Shown here piece by piece: positions 1 through 11,964 of a DNA stretch of 64,000 nucleotides (position 1 is the first letter of the stretch; the number at the start of each line of letters is the position of its first letter). Below the pieces are notes generated by a model. That model was given only the letters and a program-made list of their open reading frames with translations, was not told where the DNA came from and did not search any database. The stretch comes from Ephydatia muelleri (taxonomy: Eukaryota > Porifera > Demospongiae > Spongillida > Spongillidae). The stretch spans positions 1,808,608-1,872,607 of the forward strand of contig JABACO010000016.1 of NCBI GenBank assembly GCA_013339895.1. The letters run 5' to 3'. A program made the position numbers and the translations under genes.

Positions 1-38
1 AGCAACAAACACGACACTGCATGACACATAAATGTACA

Positions 39-157
39 CATGCACACCCACACATCACACACGTGCACACACACGTGCACACACACATCACACACACATC
101 ACACACACACACACGCGCACACACACACACACACGCACACACACACACACACACGCA

Positions 158-199
<42 letters not shown>
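39..199. repeat. (CA)n microsatellite
   Basis: Nearly pure CA/CAC repeat with a few ACGTGC and CGCA interruptions. It ends just before the most 3' visible exon of the DENND1-like gene and so lies in the following intron. The His/Thr-rich reading frames across it are repeat artefacts. Confidence 0.95.
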
Positions 200-223
200 A
201 CTATGCATAAATCATGGCTCTAC

Positions 224-1677
224 CTGGTGGTCCAGTCGCAGATCACGTATTTTGTCCATGGCCTGGTAGAATACTTTAAACCAGGGCAGGTCACTGAAAG
301 AAAGAAAGAAAGAGGTATGCCCTGAGTGCCCATGAGTTACCGTTGCACATGGAGAACCACTCCAATGCATAGGTGGCACTGTGGCTCAGTATGTTTGGAC
401 AGCCATTATTTTATGATGAAAAATGGAATTTTTAAGTGACACTTAAATAGAGATTATTACAAACTTGGGAACAAGCTCAGTGTCTTTGTGAAAAACGTCA
501 GGTTCCAACAGTACCTCACCATCCACTAACAGAACTGCAGAGGGTCTTGTAGGCAGTATTCAAACTGAGACCAGACATTACCTTTCCAAGGCAATGACTT
601 ATCTATTTCTCACAGTCATGGGAGGGAGTGTTTACTAAACCACTCAGCTAAGCTCACCAATGCGTTTATTAAATCCAAATGCCTTGCTGTAAACTGAGTG
701 AATTACATCATTAACATCAGGATTTGCTGGATGCAGTAAACCAGTTCCTTAATGACATCATGTAATGAAAGGCAACTACAGTAAAAGTACAAGCCTGTAT
801 TTGTTTTAAAATAATTACATGCACTCGGGATACATTTAGAAACGAAAAACAAAATTGCAAATTGCACTGGGATATATAGATCAAGGCCAGGTGTTATGAC
901 CTGCTGATACAAAGTTATGGGGTCTATGGCTTAGGCTTCTTCAATGCTGAAAGTTTAAGGTGCCAAACCAGTGTACATACAGTTCATACCGCAATTCACT
1001 TTTCTCAACCTATTGGAGCCACCAACACTCGTGTATGTGCAAAGAAATATGCATACATACACATACATTTGTACATGCACAATAAAAAAAGGCGAACCCC
1101 ATATCTACCCGATATTTGAAACATAAAATATCCATTTTAATAGAAAGGGAGTTTGTGTGTGTGTGTGTGTGTATGTGTGTGTGTGCTATTTTTATGCACA
1201 ATGAGTATGAACCATAATAAGTATTAGTGAATATGATCAGATTTGTAGTCAGAGAAAGGGTGTTACCAAACAACACATACAGTACATCAATCACAACCCA
1301 CACATACACACATACACACACATACACACACACAACACACACACAACACACACACACAACACACAAGTACATGTGCACACACACACATACTGTATTTCGA
1401 CACCATCTCTTGATTTCTCCTTCCCTTCCCTTAGCCAAAGGGCTCACCTCAGAAAACACATGGCTACGTCCCCACCTCCAGGTGGATACCTGCAGAAGCC
1501 AAACCTGTACTTGCCGTCCAGATCAGTGAGTACAAATGTGAAGTGCTCCTCCTGCTCGCTGCAAGGAGGCGTGGCACAGTGGAGGGTACCAGTTATTTGG
1601 GGGGAGAAAAATACACATATAAAAGTGAGTCAAAGTGTGATTGTTACACACACACACACAAAGCAGCATATGCTCTT

Positions 1678-1751
<74 letters not shown>

Positions 1752-3998
1752 TCAGCGACCTATCAATTCCCACCACATCACATACTTATTAATGCTACAT
1801 TTAATCACTGTTACATTGATAATTGTCAACATGTCAACCACAGCTATCACAGCCATAGAACTACAGAGTATGTATGTGAAAAACGGGCCCATGTATGCAC
1901 ACACGCTATGCCACCATACCTGTAGACACAGTGCATTACCACCACCACCACACCACCACTGCAAGCACATGCAAACTAACACACACCTCACAGCACAGGC
2001 AAAACTTACTTCACAAACTTGTTTGGGAAGACAAACTTCGGGAGCTGCCGCTTCGTGTCGACCTCCCATGCGTAGTCCTTAGGGTAGACATACTTGATCT
2101 GCGCATCTGAAGATGCCGCCATAAAGAGGTGTTCACTTGTTAGCCCAGACCTCCCCTCCCACCCAAATGTTAACACATCTGCACTATTACAAAACCATTA
2201 GTGTTAATTAGAGAACTGTACCTTCGTTGTCCTTAGGGCGAGCAACCTCAACAAAACACTCGTATATCCGTACAGCTGGTCTGGTGGTGCCATGAGGGAA
2301 ACGGGTGTGTGAGGCATGTGGGAGGTGTGTGAAAGAGAGTAAGGGAGGGAGGTATTAGAGGAAGGTGTGTGAAGAGGGGTGAGAGGGAGGTAGGTGTGTG
2401 TGAAAGTAAGGGAGGAGGTATGTGGAGAAGGTGGGAGGAAAGAGGTGTGTGGAGGAAGGTTTGTGAGAGGGAGGTATGTGGGAGAAGGTGTGTTGAGAGA
2501 GAGGGAGGTATGTGGGAGGAGGTGTGTTGAGAGAGAGGGAGGTATGTAGGAGGGGTATGAGGAAGATGAGGGAATAGGTACATGTATGAGTGAGGTGGTG
2601 TGGAGGTTGTCAGGAGAGTGGGATGTATGAGAGGGGAGTGAGGAATGCATGGAGCAAGGAGGAAGGTATAAGGGAGGGCAAGGAAGAATGAGTAGGGAGT
2701 GGATAAGGGAGAGGGGAAGAGTAGGGAGTGGATAAGGGAGAGGGGAAGAGTAGGGAGTAGATAAGGGAGAGGGGAAGAGTAGGAGCGGATAAGGGAGAGG
2801 GGAAGAGTAGGGAGTGGATAAGGGAGAGGAGAAGAGTAGGGAGTAGATAAGGGAGTGGGGGGAAGAGTAGGGAGTAGATAAGGGAGTGGGGGGGAAGAGT
2901 AGGGAGTAGAGTAGGGAGTAGATAAGGGAGAGGGGAAGAGTAGGGAGTGGATAAGGGTTGTGGCAGGCAAAGACAGGCAGAATGGATACAAAAGAGAATG
3001 CAAAGGATATGATGGAATAGAACTCTCTCTTTCCCAACTCTCTCTCTCATTCAATTAAGCAGTACAGTGAAACACGTTTCTACTGGCGTTATGAAGTGAC
3101 CGGAGGAAGAAGATTCGAAACACTCAGGACGGGAGGATAGAAGACTCAGTACAACAGTTTTGCAAATTTCCATTAGCCTACAGCTAACGTCTTGTTCACA
3201 GTGAGCACACTGTTATGCGCCTGAGCAATGGCGCCGCCCATCTACAGCTCTTAGACACTCCAAATCGGAGGACGTGTAGTTTGTGTGACACAGCCTCATA
3301 CGCACACGCACACATATACACACGCCACACGCACGCACACACATGCCACACACACACACACATTAACACACAACACATACACAGCCACACACGCGCGCGC
3401 ATACAACACGCACGCACATACATGAACAAACCACCTAACAGCACTCACACCACACAGCACAACACACACGACCTTTACAATCTAACCAAACTGAATTGTG
3501 CGTATAACATATACTTTTAAAAACCACTTCGTGTTGTTCAGACCTAGACAAAATCCCAAGAAACCAAGCGTTATGTATTTCATCTCGTAAAACAACGTCA
3601 TGATTTTGAAAAGCGAGCAGTGGACTCTTTCATACAAATGTCGCATAGTTTCCTTACCTTATTCTAGAATCCATTCCAGAGATACGATGGGAGGTAGGTC
3701 CGATACCGCCATATACATACGCGATAATGACGCTCACGACTACGGGGGTATACGAAGTTTTACGGCAATACGTACTAGTCATTCGTGCATCAGTTCCCGA
3801 GCTTCACTGTCCCGCGGAGATTCGTGTGCATCTAAATACGGTCAGATGATGAACTTATACCGATAAGCGGCACCAGAGATAATATACATATTATCTCTGG
3901 CGGCACACTTCATAATAATTCGCATTTCGTCGGAAACTTCTCAGTTCTCACATGTGCTCAGCATTTTCCGCTCCGGGAGGGCGGGCATGAGTGGCCAT
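224..3998 (-). CDS. DENND1/connecdenn-like DENN-domain protein, 5' part (runs off the left edge)
   Basis: Exons on the minus strand, in transcript order: 3998-3952 (candidate first exon), 2280-2222, 2106-2010, 1558-1448, 293-224. All junctions are GT-AG and all phases agree (47, 59, 97, 111 and 70 nt). The product reads YECFVEVARP, then LPKFVFPN, then HFTFVLTDLDGKYRFGFCR, then CFLSDLPWFKVFYQ. These match the order and spacing of the upstream DENN (longin) module of the DENND1 family, which acts as a Rab35 guanine-nucleotide exchange factor in endocytic recycling. The rest of the DENN domain lies beyond position 1. The first exon (ATG at 3998-3996, beginning MATHARPPG) is inferred only from a phase-2 GTGAGA donor and a fitting N-terminal length, so it is less certain than the other four. 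The intron it implies holds a long polypurine repeat. Confidence 0.8.
1300..1390. repeat. (CA)n-rich microsatellite in DENND1-like intron
   Basis: Imperfect ACACAC/ACAT repeat in the 294-1447 intron. A shorter GT tract lies at about 1155-1184. Apart from these I see nothing else in that intron. Confidence 0.85.
1681..1748. repeat. (CA)n microsatellite in DENND1-like intron
   Basis: About 68 bp of uninterrupted CA repeat in the intron between the exons at 1448-1558 and 2010-2106. Confidence 0.95.
2300..2960. repeat. Polypurine/polypyrimidine minisatellite
   Basis: About 650 bp almost entirely purine on the plus strand. From 2300 to 2560 it is built on GAGGTATGTGGGAGGA-like units. From 2680 to 2960 it is built on ~29-bp units of the form GGATAAGGGAGAGG followed by GGAAGAGTAGGGAGT. 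On the minus strand this is a very long pyrimidine tract ending about 20 bp before the 2280 splice acceptor of the DENND1-like gene. The Ser/Pro/Leu-rich reading frames across it are not genes. Confidence 0.9.
3302..3425. repeat. CA-rich low-complexity tract
   Basis: Imperfect CACACGC/CATACA repeats upstream of the purine tract. No coding signal is seen here. Confidence 0.7.
3874..3901. repeat. Short palindrome CCAGAGATAATAT...
   Basis: A near-perfect 28-bp palindrome with arms CCAGAGATAATAT, flanked on both sides by CGGCA. The same CAGAGATAATA terminus ends the foldback at 15096-15230 and recurs at 9068 and 9114, which suggests a miniature element family. Confidence 0.55.
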
Positions 3999-5243
3999 GT
4001 CGACGTCCAAGCGACTACAGAGAATCGACTGAAAAATCCCGATCCAATGGGCGAACATTGTCCAAACTCACTTTTAATTTCGGGTAAAACACAGAAAAAC
4101 AACAACAAACGAAACAACAGAATCGCCGCCAATAACATCCTATATAGGCTACGCTATTTTAGTGCAAAAACAGTGGTACAAGCAAGCCATTACATGCGTG
4201 TTGATGGACGGTACTGTACATGTGCAATAAAAACTTTTTACCAGGTCAGTCTAAGCTCTGTCGTGTCATTCCCTAATCGAAACAGTTTAAGTTCTAAAAT
4301 ACTTAGCCATGTGCGCCGGTGCCTTGTAATGAACTGAATCAAGTACAGTATCCACATTTGAAAACTGTACAGGGTAGAATTAAAATTGCAAACGATCTAA
4401 TTTCGAAACAAGAGTGATTTATGTTGTACAATTAAAAGGATACTGCTTTCCCTTGGGCGAAAAAATCTTTCAGGATGTGGTGGATGCAAGCAGACATGCA
4501 ACCAGGATTGAAACACATCAGCTTATGTACAGGGATGGGTAGTGTAGCTATAAATCATTCTTGTTCAACGTAAGGATTTCAATTGGTTTTTCTAGTATGC
4601 CTAGTTTCAAATGTGAATAATTATAGTGCAATGCCTTTACCATGGTTTCATTTCCGACACCACTGTGTAGTGCATGCATCAAAGGCCCTACCAAGCTAAC
4701 TCGAGAAGGTACACCAGGTATATATACACACGTCTGACAAGTACTTCTTTGATTTAGTATATAGCATCACACGTAGGATTAGTCTGGGGACCAGATGACT
4801 GGCCAGACATCTGATCTCCGGATTAAGGGTTAGGATGTCATCATACCCAGCCCAATGTTGCCACCTAATTCTTTCCACACAAAAGGTTATTCGTATGACA
4901 GGTAACTAAATACATTTTATTAGCTGAAGTGAAACATTGAAACAAGTTTTTTTTTTTTTTTTTTGTTAAACTTAAATGCCATCATCACACAATGGTAAAG
5001 AGGAAACAATAATTCTATTTGCTTTTGTAAGGTCACAACTCTCCCTCAGCTGTTATTTAAATAGCCTGGCAACAAAATATATAAAATGCATTAAAGCACA
5101 GCCTAGCCACACCAAACAATGAACAGATGTTTACATACCACGTCAAAGAACAATTGTTTCAGCTTACTGAAAGCATGTGGGTCACAAAAAGGCAAAGCAT
5201 TACCCAATGACAGACTTCACACCCCACAACTGCACCAATCACT
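3999..5243. other. Intergenic region between DENND1-like gene and hnRNP-like gene
   Basis: No ORF with recognisable protein features. It contains a T-run at about 4947-4964 and ordinary AT-rich sequence. The end next to 5243 probably includes 3'UTR of the hnRNP-like gene, transcribed leftward. Confidence 0.5.
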
Positions 5244-5249
5244 TTTATT
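5244..5249 (-). promoter_or_regulatory. Candidate polyadenylation signal (AATAAA on minus strand)
   Basis: TTTATT on the plus strand, about 80 bp downstream of the hnRNP-like stop codon. It is the first canonical signal after the CDS; later sites are possible. Confidence 0.4.
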
Positions 5250-5326
5250 CATATATACTTTTCAAAAAAAAAAGAAAAGAAGGGGTAACAGGGGGAAAAA
5301 GAACCACCTAATATCAAACAGTTCCT

Positions 5327-6967
5327 TCAAGAATACCACTGCTGCTGGGCCTGCACCGGGTACTGGGGTTGCTGCTGGGCCTGCGTCTCGTGACCCTGCT
5401 GTGGAGGGTACTGCTGGTAGACAGACTGCTGTCTGGATGGGTCGTATGTCATCCCGTAGCTTGTAGGGGCTGCCCCATACTGTGCCTGGACCCCCACAGC
5501 CTGCTGCTGCTGCTGCTGTTGCTGCTGGTACTGCGCTGCCATAGTGTACTGCTGTTGACTAGCCCCATATGCACCTGGAGTAGAGTCACAACAAAAGTCA
5601 AGTTCACCTCACTTCCACCCCCCATCCTCACACCCCCAAAGCCCATACCTTGTGCAGCCACCCCAGCAGGTAAGGCTTGCCCTGGTATGGCCGGAACCCC
5701 AGGATACCGCATCCCGTCCTCCTCCTTTGAGTTCAAAAACAACTCAATGTAGCGATGACCTGCAACATGGCAATACAAAGATCACAAAGTGATGGCATGT
5801 CAATAAGACCAGGTTGCCTAAAAACACACCCATGTGGGCATTGTTCTTGCTCATGGCCGCAACAGCGTCCTTGTGAGATCCAAAGAACACCTCTGCTTCT
5901 CCCGATGGTCGGCCATAGTGGTCAAAATCAATATTGATCTTGGTGGGCACAAGGGGTGCAAAAAAGGTCTCGATGTCCCTGTCCTTGGCCGAAAACGGCA
6001 ACCCACGCATGCGGATCATGAACTTTAGCTGTGGGTTCGTCACAACGCTGGTGGGAGCCTTCCCTGGCTGGGAAGGACGTATGGGAGGGTACGTCACCAT
6101 GCTTTGCTGCGCCGCCAGGGCATTGTTGTAGGCCGCACTCTCGTCGTACGTTGGCTCGGGTCTGTAGTACTCGCTGACCGCCGCGGCCGCATCGTAGAAC
6201 CCCGCCGCGGCATAGGGATCGTACGGCATGTAGCCTCCCCCCGCACCCCCACCACGGCCACCTCTGCCCCTGCCACGGTACTGTCGCTCGTACCCGCTCC
6301 CGAAGCGCTCTCCACGACCAAAGGTGTCGAAATCGCGCTCCCCAGGACGATCATATGGACCTGGCCTGCCCCCCGGCCCACCCCGGAACAGGATCGGCTT
6401 GATCTCGGAAAGGTTGCTACGGAAGACTTCAATGTATCTAAAAGAGAGAATCACAACAGCAAGCCATATAAACAAATGCAATAAGAACAGTTTAACTATT
6501 TTGTTACAGTTGCTGTGCTATTCAATACATTCAGTATATGCCCTGTGCCTTAATTAGGATAAAACCTTCAATGTGATTCGATAGCATCAAAACCAAACCT
6601 GTCCTTCCAAACACCGTTATTTTCCCACTCACCTATGACCCATGTGCTGCCTATCTTTAGCCAGAGCCTTTTCCGCATCCTGGGCAGATGGGAAGTTTAC
6701 GTACGCCTCCCCTGTCTCGCGACCATCCTGATCCTTCTGCAAGGTTATGGCTCCCACTGGGATGTCCAAACCTTCACAGAGAAGGCCAAGCAGTAAAATT
6801 TACATGCAACACAAACACCAGATGGTAAATAAAATAAAATGATAAAGGGGGAGGGGGGGGGGGGGGGGGGAGTAAGAAACATGAAGGCAAAGGGGGAAAG
6901 AGAAGTAGGCACACGACAAGGAGATGGTGAGATTAAAAAAAAAAAGCAGTGTCTTCATCCACAAACG

Positions 6968-7009
<42 letters not shown>

Positions 7010-7033
7010 CAGACAATACACAAAGGAGAGACG

Positions 7034-7085
<52 letters not shown>

Positions 7086-8195
7086 TGACAAAACAAAATC
7101 ATAAATGAAATGCCCACACAAAAAAAGAAAACACTAAAAAAAGCCTCCAAACCTTGAAAGAACTTCCTCACATCGTCTTCAGCACACCTGAACGGTAACC
7201 CACGTAGTCTGACCACTCCTCCCGACCCAACACCACCTCCACCAAATCCAAATCCACCTGCATCTCTATTGACCAACCGACAATCCCATTGCATTTGACC
7301 CTGGCTGGCCCTGAAAATTTCCACATAACGCTTCCCCATATGCTCGTTGTTGTGACCTATGGCTTTACTCACATCTTCCTCGGAACACAGTTCGACGAAG
7401 GCTTCGCCAGAGGCTCTGCCGTCGGGGGCAAGTGTGAAATGAACGCCGCTTTCGCCATTGGCGACCTTGCTGTCGTGAAGCAGCTGCACAATGTCTTTGG
7501 CTGTTGCGGACCAAGGTAATCCGCGAAGCCTTACGACGTAATCTCCACTTGATGGTTGCTAGAAGGTGGGTTGGCATTATTAAGAAAAGGATGGGATAGG
7601 AAATAAATGGAAGAAAAAAACAACAGCACGAAGAACAAAGTAGTTGCATGCACAGTTGGCGGTGCTAGGCTTTTCAAACAACGCGTGGATATGTGTGCTA
7701 AATAAACTAATGATAAGCAAAATTTACTTACCGCAGGCTGTCGGCTCAACTCCCATTGTTTCTCCTGCTCTGAAAGTGGCGTTACTTCTATGTAGCGATG
7801 TCCCATCGACTTCATGTGGTAGGCCTGCGCCTTCTCCACGTCTTCAGCCGATGTAAGTTCTACAATGGCTTCACCTTTAGACCGCCCATCAACTCCCACC
7901 AACAGATGGATTCCCTCCTGACCCCTTAAAAGCTTGCACCCAGCAAGAAAATCTGCGATGTTGCTTTTGTTCGCTTCAAAGGGTAATCCCCGAGTTTTAA
8001 CGCAATAAGGCCCCACGGTCTATGTAAATCCAGAACCCACGACGAAAAGTACGCACAGTGTAAATACGCGATAGTAACGAGAAAAATAAAATGCTACTTC
8101 ACGTACCAGATACAACTTACCTCGGCCTTGGGGGCTGTAAACTGCTGTGGATTCTCTGATTCAGAAGGCGCCGTTTGTGCCTGAGTGTCCGCCAT
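5327..8195 (-). CDS. hnRNP H/F-like RNA-binding protein with four quasi-RRMs
   Basis: Seven exons on the minus strand: 8195-8121, 8019-7732, 7558-7153, 6771-6633, 6437-5830, 5759-5649, 5574-5327. They sum to 1875 nt, or 624 aa plus stop, with every GT-AG junction and phase consistent. The start MADTQAQTAP has an in-frame ATG at 8195. qRRM1 (aa ~28-115) carries VKTRGLPFEA. qRRM2 (~128-205) carries VVRLRGLPWS. qRRM3 (~236-312) carries VVRLRGLPFR with a MGHRYIEVF end. qRRM4 (~441-515) carries MIRMRGLPFS with HRYIELFLNS. A Gly/Arg/Tyr-rich linker (RGRGRGGRGGGAGGG) lies at ~aa 320-395, and a Gln-rich tail with nine consecutive Gln ends the protein. The RGLP[FW] motifs and HRYxE(V/L)F strands are diagnostic of the hnRNP H/F/GRSF1 family, which binds G-tracts and regulates splicing in the nucleus. 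hnRNP H itself has three qRRMs; this protein has four. Confidence 0.92.
6847..6871. repeat. Poly-G tract in hnRNP-like intron
   Basis: A run of about 25 bases that is almost all G, in the intron 6772-7152. Confidence 0.9.
6969..7083. repeat. (CA)n microsatellites in hnRNP-like intron
   Basis: Two CA blocks separated by about 25 bp that include GCGCGCGC. They lie in the intron between the exons encoding qRRM3. Confidence 0.95.
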
Positions 8196-8355
8196 TTGCT
8201 GGCTTGTGGTGAATATAGAGTGCGCATGCGCAAATTCGTCAGTTTGCAAATTGTTTAATAAGATGCTAGATACAATGCATAATTCAGTATAAACAAAATG
8301 GTATATATACATGTATTTTACTCCGGAGTTTGCGTCCGTTCTCAGTGGCGGGATA

Positions 8356-8388
<33 letters not shown>

Positions 8389-9700
8389 GGCCGCTAAGTA
8401 TGAAATTAAATATTCGTAGCTTCAAGGGGTGGTGACTTAAGTCGCGCTGATGATAAAATGATGAACTACCACAACGAAAACTGCCGAAAGTAACATGATA
8501 ACAGTATAAAGCGGCTCCCCAGACCCCTCCCCTTGTACGTACAATATCAGTACTCACGCCCACGCATAAATATATGCCCCTCCCACTTTGCCCCCCCCCT
8601 CCCCCCCCCCCCTGGATCCGACCCCTGGTTCTTCTAATGTTAACATATCAAGCAGGCTGGACGTGACACTTTCCAGAGTGCTCTCTTCACTAGGAAGATC
8701 CCCCCCCCCCCCCCACACACACACACACATGACTCAAGTTTGACTGATTGCATTTCATTATTACTTATATACAAGTTCTACGCTTGGTTTGGCGTTCGTT
8801 TGTTCCGGCTATGCTGAAGCTGAAATGTTGTCATGGAGTGTTGTCATGCATGCAGTCTTTCAAGACGATATTTAGTTATCACCATTCCCCCATTGGTCTG
8901 GCGCCTGGCGGCGCCGCGAGCAAATTCTTGCACAGCATTAAGAAAAAGTACATGTATATTGACCAAAAGTATCGAACTAAGGTAATTCAACTTGTAAAAT
9001 GCATGTTTGTAGCGGTTAATATCGTGCAGCTAATCATCACAGTTCGTCTTTCGTTAGTATACCCATGCAGAGATAATAAGTGATCTCTGGTATACCCATT
9101 GCTCTGCATTCCGGCAGAGATAATAAGTGAATACAATGTGGCTAGTACATGTATAATTATTATTTCTGCATTATCCGCGCCTGGGTTTGCAGAGTGTATA
9201 GTTTCTGTGTTGAGGCATTCTGCCAACCAGATATCGTACAAGTGATACAAATTCACTCACTTATTTGTTTAGATTACATTATTAAATTTTTCTTAGCTAT
9301 ATGGAAGCAATAACCAGTGACATTTTTTGTTGTGTGTCATTCTAATGCTGACCTCGTTACGTTATTTGAGTGTCCAGCTCAAAACGTGTGCAATCTAACT
9401 AGCGCTGTGTATGTCACCTCTTTGCAGCTACGTACGCGTGGTTTGTTTTGTTACCGGTCACATTATGGAATCGACTATGGTGATCTCTGCCAGAAGAGGA
9501 GGATTGATAAGAAACTGCTATTACCCTCTTATTTTATTCCTATTGTACTTAGAAAAAGTGAATTATGCTTGACAGTGGATCCATTGGAGCAATGTGTCAA
9601 TTTATGAAAATCGGCATTTATTTACGTGTTCTAATGGATACTACGGGATCTCAAATGACAAGGAGGGTTGTCCTCTTCACATTGTGCATATTTCTTTCAG
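8196..9700. other. Intergenic region with homopolymer tracts
   Basis: The left end is presumably the 5'UTR and promoter of the hnRNP-like gene (leftward). Homopolymers: G-run at about 8358-8387, C-runs at about 8591-8612 and 8701-8714. The 16-mer GCAGAGATAATAAGTG occurs at 9068 and again at 9114-9129, matching the ends of the foldback element at 15.1 kb. No convincing coding exon was seen. Confidence 0.5.
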
Positions 9701-11335
9701 CTTGGTGTTTGTGTTCCTTGCAATTGTAATTCCAATGTGGACCCATCCCTTGGACTGACCTGTAATCCTGTCACTGGAGAGTGCACAAACCACACAACTG
9801 GTTCTCACTGTGAGCTTTGCCTGCCGGGTTTCTATGGAAACATTTCAGCTGGAGTACCATGTAAAGGTCAATGACTTTACACACATTTCATGTTCCATAC
9901 CTTCATCTTTGTACTACCCACCCAGCTTGTCCATGCAATGCTAATGGAACAGCGGAAGTGTGCAATGGTTTCAATAGAAGTTGCACATGTAAACAGAATG
10001 TGATTGGAGCAAATTGTGACCAAAGCTTTCAATGTGCTGATGAGCAGCATTTGGATGTGTAATTGATTATCATCACTGCCTACATATATGTGTATCATGA
10101 TATCCACCCAATACTATTGTTGCAATTCTAAAGGTGATGCAATAAGTTGATCAATGAACATACCATGACTATGGCGCGTCAAACTTATGTAGTATCGGTA
10201 CACATAGATATGAGAAAAGCAGTAGATGTCACATATGTCCTGGCACTGATAAGAGAGAGCATTTAGGTATTAGAGCTAGTGTTTTTGGAATAGCACGGGA
10301 AACTATTATTAAATGCACAGAGAATAAGATCCAGGTATGTGAGCAATTTTGTGTTCACAACGAGTGAATGCATAGTGAAGGGAAAGGGTTAAATGGAATG
10401 AAGAGCAAAATTTTAATCCTCACATGTTATCCTCCATACTGTACATGAAGGCACAACATTATTATCCAGTCAAGTAATGTGTTAATTTAATTAACTAAAA
10501 TTAATATTGCATAAATTATTTTATACCAGATGTTTATAAAATTCATTTAGGAAGGACTTAATTTCCTTTACATGTATTACAGTAGTTATGCAAATACTAT
10601 GAATTCAATTAGATTTAGATTGTTGTAAAGGTTACGTAATTATATTAAACATTCATAATTTCAAGCCCACTATTATACAAAATATTCAAAATTAGCACTA
10701 ATTAATTTCTTAAGTAGCACAAAATATGAGCGTGTAGTGGAGCAGGATTAATTTCAAGTTACCTACTGGGCTCAAAAATATGTTATTGAAGTTATTAATG
10801 TCATGGTTTGTTTATAAGTTATTCAAGTTGAATATTTTATTTTGGTAACTAATGTTAATAAACACTTCCAATAAGTCCACTATGAAATAAAGTGAAAACC
10901 ACCTTTTGATTTGGTATTCAAAATGACGTAATAAGTCAAAATCCATTTAAAAGGGTAGTTTATTTTAGTGTTTTCAAATTCAAATCAGTTTCATTCAGAT
11001 TAATACATAGTTCATAAATCCTCCAGTTGTCCTACATTATTATATCACATTAATTAATTAATTTTATCTTTACACCAATTTGTGACCAAACCAGTGCCCC
11101 TGCATACATAGAGCCTCTTGACAGTTCTGCGAGCTGTGCTCAAGAGGATATGCAAGAGCCTCCATGAATCCAGCAGACCCACGTCAGAAGTGCAACTGCA
11201 ACAACCTGACCAAGGACTGCAATGCTAACACGGGTGTGTGCATTGGTTGCACTGGAAATTCCACTGGAGACCACTGTGAAACATGCCAGCCTGGTTACTA
11301 TGGCGATCCTACGCAAGGGATCCCTTGTCTTGCAT
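9701..11335 (+). pseudogene. Laminin-type EGF repeat gene fragment
   Basis: Three plus-strand exons. Exon A, 9701-9866 (CTTTCAG acceptor, GT donor), encodes CVPCNCNSN, then GSHCELCLPGFYGN. Exon B starts at 9926 in matching phase and encodes ACPCNANGTAEVCNG, then SCTCKQNVIGANC. Exon C starts at 11095 and encodes CPCIHRAS, an in-frame TGA, then FCELCSRGYAR, CNCNNLTKDCN and DHCETCQPGYYGD. Cysteine spacing and the CExCxxGYYG signature are those of laminin-EGF modules in extracellular matrix and receptor proteins. The stop inside exon C, the absence of a donor after it and the lack of further exons on either side suggest a degraded or isolated fragment. Exon B's 3' end (about 10025-10059) is uncertain. 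Confidence 0.6.
10450..11080. repeat. AT-rich interspersed repeat, copy 1
   Basis: AT-rich sequence in the laminin-EGF intron. Words such as GTGGAGCAGGATTAATTTCA and TTCATAAATCCTCCAGTTG recur in the same order and orientation at about 29500-29890. It looks like an unclassified interspersed repeat. Confidence 0.5.
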
Positions 11336-11812
11336 GTGGATGCTTACCTCTGAATCCAAATGTGGTCCATACTTGTATCCTGGATAGTTATGACTTGCCA
11401 CAGATGTGGATGCTCTGTGGAATGCCTCAGAAGTATTTAACTACCCTTTCATTCTGTCCGCTGAGCATACAATTAGATTGACATCTAACTATTGGGGATT
11501 TCTTATGTATTATTAGGTGGTTTGGGTTTTGATGATGGCCAGTGTTCCTGGAGTGAAGTGGTTTATTTATTTATTTATTCTTTTACAGCCATATTACAAA
11601 CTTTGATATACATATTTTATCACATATGATAAAAATTACAATGCATTTCAGTCATAAAGAAATGAGGGTCTAATTTGCCAGCCCTCTGGTTTTGGTTTGA
11701 TTGCAAACCTGGTTTTGCTGAGTGGGTAAGTATAGATTAATGCAATCAACATCAAGTAGGATGTTTAACTCCCCCCCCCCCCCCACCCTCCGGTAGCCGG
11801 AAGTTGTGATCG

Positions 11813-11925
11813 CCCACTCAGCTACGATTGCAATGATTTTGGTCTGTTATTTCTCGCATAACTTTCAGGTCGCACAGAGTACATGAACTCATGCTGGCTC
11901 ACACTTGTGCACACACTTGCATTGT
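11813..11925. repeat. Interspersed repeat, inverted relative to 30458-30541
   Basis: CGCCCACTCAGCTACGATTG and ACATGAACTCATGCTGGCTC reappear as reverse complements at 30458-30541. This is a dispersed repeat; its type is not recognised. Confidence 0.6.
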
Positions 11926-11964
11926 TGCGCATGTGGCCCAGTACACTATCGTATGGTGTATTTT

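Noticed and set aside
2204-3054. 268-277 aa Ser/Pro/Leu/Tyr-rich minus-strand frames
   Set aside because: They translate a tandem polypurine repeat. The only coding bases I accept here are the short exon 2222-2280, in a different frame.
3941-4138. Hydrophobic 65-aa minus-strand frame resembling a signal peptide (MLLAAILLFRLLLFF)
   Set aside because: No downstream exon or conserved features in this frame; it overlaps the better-supported candidate DENND1 first exon.
5449-6432. Long alternative frames over the hnRNP-like exons
   Set aside because: Shadows of the GC-rich Gly/Arg exon; the spliced qRRM frame explains the region fully.
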